41,532 nucleotides of DNA from QHXM01 sp032160165 (lineage in GTDB: Bacteria; Acidobacteriota; Blastocatellia; Pyrinomonadales; Pyrinomonadaceae), in assembly GCA_032160165.1 (NCBI GenBank), contig JAVHWA010000012.1, forward strand, positions 1 through 41,532, written 5' to 3'. Made by a program: the position numbers and the translations under genes. The notes under the pieces were generated by a model. That model did not search any database, was not told the origin of the DNA, and saw nothing but the letters and a program-made list of their open reading frames with translations. Positions 39,801 to 41,532 of this stretch are shown here, piece by piece. Position 1 is the stretch's first letter; the number at the start of each line of letters is the position of its first letter.

Positions 39801-41532
39801 GACTTTCACCGTCTCGCTTTCAGCGACAAGCACTTCGGCAGTCACCGTGAAATACGATACTGCCAACGGGTCGGCTACCGCGGGCTCGGACTATCAAGCC
39901 GCTAGCGGAACCTTGACGTTCGCTCCGGGTGATACCAGCAAGACAATCACCGTAGCCGTCAACGGGGACACTACACCTGAGTCGGATGAAACCTTCGCAG
40001 TTAATCTGTCCAATCCTACAAGTGCCACCATCGCAGACGGTCAGGGAATCGGCACTATCCTGAACGATGACACGGCGACTTCGCCTCCGGGCATATCAAT
40101 CAATGATGCAGCGGTCGCAGAGGGCAACAGTGGAACGACGAGTGCTATCTTCACTGTGACTCTTTCCGCCGTTAGCAGTTCAACAGTCACGGTCAACTTT
40201 GCCACGGCTGACGGCACGGCAACGGCTGGCTCTGATTATGAGGCAAGGACGGGAACATTAACTTTCGCTCCGGGCGAAACAAGCAAAACGATTACGGTTA
40301 CCGTCTACGGAGATACCACCTTCGAAAGTAATGAGACGTTCTTCGTTAATTTGAGCAGCGCGACGAACGCTTCCATTACGGATAATCAGGGGGCTGGGAC
40401 GATTAATAACGACGACTCGGCGCCCGCGCTTTCCATTAACGATGTGACGATCAATGAAGGTAACAGCGGCACGACCAACGCTACCTTTACCGCCACGCTT
40501 TCAGCCGGCAGCGCTTTCGCAGTCACGGTCAAATACGACACGGCAAATGGGACGGCGACTTCCAGCTCGGATTACCAATCAGGCACAGGGACGTTGACTT
40601 TCGCTCCGGGCGAAACGAGCAAAGCAATCTCGGTCGCTGTTAACGGCGACACGTCCGTCGAATCTGACGAGACCTTCTCCGTCAACCTCTCGAACCCGAC
40701 CAATGCGACTATTGCTGACGGTCAGGGCATCGGGACGATTAAGAATGATGATGTGCCGACGGTGCAGTTGAGCGCGTCGACTTATACGGTTACGGAGGAT
40801 GCCATCTACTTCACCATCACGGTGACTCGCAACGACACAACCAGTGCTGCGACGGTTGATTACGCGACCTCCGACCCGGCAGGATTGGCTAACTGTGATG
40901 TCGTTAACGGCGTTGCTTCACAGCGATGCGACTACACGCTGGCGTTCGGAAGAGTGCGCTTTGCCGCCGGGGAGAGCAGCAAGCCAATTTACATCTCCGT
41001 GATTGACGACGTTTATGCTGATGGCAATGAGAGCTTTACTTTAACTCTCAGTAATCCTAGCGCCGGAACGATACTCGGCCCTCAGACCAGCGCGACCCTG
41101 ACGATTACGGATAACGACGTCACCTCGTCTTCGGCCACACCGATAGACAACTCCACTTTCTTCATCCGGCAGCACTACAGGGACTTCCTGAACCGCGAGC
41201 CGGAGCCTGCCGGGCTTCAGGGCTGGTTGAATGTGATGAACAACTGCCCACCATCCGGCAAAGATTCCAACGGCAACTTCTGCGACCGTATCGAAGTCAG
41301 CTCCGGCTTCTACCGCTCAAAGGAGTTTCAGGAAAGGGGTTACTTCGTTTATCGCATCTACGCGGCCGGCTTCGGACGTATCCCGCTCTACGCAGAGTTC
41401 ATGCCTGATCTCTCGCGGGCCAGCGGCTTCCAGAGTGATCAGGATGAAGAGGCCAGTAAGGTCGCCTTCATTGACGAATTCATGTTGCGCCCTGAATTCA
41501 AAAACCGCTACGACAGCAAGACGCAGCCGCGA
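36859..41532 (+). CDS. Giant secreted sialidase-like/FnIII/Calx-beta/DUF4214 protein (3' truncated)
   Basis: The frame is open for 1558 codons to the window end, so the stop lies beyond. An N-terminal hydrophobic segment (ALVIFTVFCIVAVGFSVT, cleavage likely after AQA near 43) targets it out of the cell. A beta-sandwich like the PPC domain follows (about 85-182), then a Pro/Thr linker. A beta-propeller region (about 248-665) has three Asp-box (BNR) motifs: SDDGGRTYG (395), SEDNGITWQ (445) and TYDGGTTWT (563). Next come a fibronectin type III domain (about 667-745), a second beta-sandwich (about 770-955) and four Calx-beta repeats (about 963-1420). A DUF4214 domain starts at FFIRQHYRDFLNREPEPAGL (1434). 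The propeller suggests glycan binding or cleavage, but sialidase catalytic residues are not demonstrated. Confidence 0.93.
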   Translation, partial: MRNSLSDHARTKESRRALVIFTVFCIVAVGFSVTRLLNVAQAGTPSSGTLSPSNPLINYTGGPFAVSNPSSPVGATPPACAPGTCDDFALHIDIPAGTLTSYSAVVTIDWTDNGTTTQGNPNSDFDVYIYKSDGVTLVGQGPGTTKPEIAVFQALPGDYIIRVVPYDVAPTVTFQGKIELIATSAVIQPTPVPLPQATGPTPRYQIFTPPRGILTRTQPTPAPPSPAPTDGSQPAVPSAGNGTDAGEPSIGASWITGRVLYQSGLTTFRLTFDDSCAASPSALWEDKTPASSQESLDPIMFTDHGYNIQTPDANRTIVSHLLGTTSLSSFSDNDGDTWTPDEGGSLMSGYDHQTVGAGPYHEIAPGVPFPKAPGSYPHAVYYCSQENAAASCARSDDGGRTYGPAVPIYNATQCGNLHGHVKVAPDGTAFVPNNGCGTEQAVIASEDNGITWQVRHIKDSGTGSSDPWVAFGRGDKVAGGRVYFSYALNDGKAMVAVSDNHGKEGSWKTFDVGAAAGVNHTAFPVVIAGDDDRAAVAFLGTAAKGSIQDRAFPGVWYLYIAHTYDGGTTWTTVNATPNDPVQRGGIWLGGGSPPHRNLLDFIGIDVDRQGRVVVGYADGCTGPACVQAPYEATGNSYTALSSIARQTGGRRLFGPDTAATTTANLPGTPYLSLGRDGSVVHLSWSQSDNGGSAITNYKILRGPASGAETLVTTIAGNAVKYDDPTTNANTTYYYKVVAVNAQGDSCGNNETPAPPMGDSCSGIVEATDPAGDQKGAPGNADLDVLSISMADHVEGGENKLVFKLKVADLSILVPNRQWRIIWNYPISPPTVAVVPFTGSYYVGMNSDAGAATFEYGTVSTVEAVPTNTSTPTKLGAADSGSFDPATGVITITVSASKVGSPNVGDIIGTLVARTFSGNGNETVKSQSAVDATAPAGTVSPYTGGSYMVVGNLSCSNSTTPSPSLSINDVAVTEGNSATTNATFTVSLSATSTSAVTVKYDTANGSATAGSDYQAASGTLTFAPGDTSKTITVAVNGDTTPESDETFAVNLSNPTSATIADGQGIGTILNDDTATSPPGISINDAAVAEGNSGTTSAIFTVTLSAVSSSTVTVNFATADGTATAGSDYEARTGTLTFAPGETSKTITVTVYGDTTFESNETFFVNLSSATNASITDNQGAGTINNDDSAPALSINDVTINEGNSGTTNATFTATLSAGSAFAVTVKYDTANGTATSSSDYQSGTGTLTFAPGETSKAISVAVNGDTSVESDETFSVNLSNPTNATIADGQGIGTIKNDDVPTVQLSASTYTVTEDAIYFTITVTRNDTTSAATVDYATSDPAGLANCDVVNGVASQRCDYTLAFGRVRFAAGESSKPIYISVIDDVYADGNESFTLTLSNPSAGTILGPQTSATLTITDNDVTSSSATPIDNSTFFIRQHYRDFLNREPEPAGLQGWLNVMNNCPPSGKDSNGNFCDRIEVSSGFYRSKEFQERGYFVYRIYAAGFGRIPLYAEFMPDLSRASGFQSDQDEEASKVAFIDEFMLRPEFKNRYDSKTQPR
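39745..41119 (+). repeat. Four Calx-beta repeats coded in tandem
   Basis: Units of about 340 bp start near 39745, 40087, 40429 and 40765. The first three begin with SINDVAVTEGNS-like sequence and end with GTI-x-NDD. They also share GTLTFAPGETSK and DETF-x-VNLS. The first and third are the most alike (both have VKYDTANG and NPT-x-ATIADGQGIGTI). The fourth is divergent and contains a short Cys-bearing insertion. Calx-beta domains usually bind calcium. Confidence 0.9.

Overview
The window looks like a chromosome segment of an Acidobacteriota bacterium, most likely in or near the Blastocatellia/Pyrinomonadales. This is an inference from gene content: a secreted protein with Calx-beta repeats and a DUF4214 domain, a DUF2911 plus TPR lipid-exported protein, a caspase-fold protein, an Agl23-type membrane protein, and moderately high GC. 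No rRNA, tRNA, CRISPR array, transposase or phage gene was seen.

Region 1 (1-7640) is housekeeping. The end of the spc/alpha ribosomal operon (map, infA, rpmJ, rpsM, rpsK, rpsD, rpoA, rplQ) runs straight into the fatty-acid genes accB and accC. A strong promoter overlapping the accC stop codon then drives rplU and rpmA. Region 2 (7642-12755) continues with obgE, nadD, rsfS, a receiver-less sigma-54 activator, rlmH, a DksA-type zinc-finger protein and comF.

Region 3 (12870-24561) is mixed: an outer-membrane barrel, a TipA-type MerR regulator with a textbook 19-bp-spacer operator/promoter, a proline iminopeptidase, an HNH nuclease, tatA, a methyltransferase, rarA, small envelope proteins, a DUF2911 protein, a caspase-fold protein and ychF. 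Region 4 (24710-29051, minus strand) is a four-gene accessory operon: methyltransferase, DUF5996 protein, a fluoroacetate-dehalogenase-like hydrolase and a cPLA2/patatin-like phospholipase. At least three of the four appear to start at non-ATG codons.

Region 5 (29355-41532) holds a TldD/TldE protease pair, two large polytopic GT-C-like membrane proteins that overlap, and the first 1558 residues of a giant secreted sialidase-like/FnIII/Calx-beta/DUF4214 protein. That last gene runs off the window end.

The most striking structure is not a gene. At least thirteen intergenic gaps contain imperfect inverted repeats whose two arms are each tandem runs of a degenerate 7-bp word. The word differs from gap to gap (for example CAATCCG, GAACACT, GTGATAG, AAAAGGC), but the 7-nt period is constant. 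In most cases the downstream arm ends within a few bases of the next start codon, where a Shine-Dalgarno sequence would normally lie. A second, different repeat class (REP/BIME-like, 17566-17733) has nested perfect hairpins.
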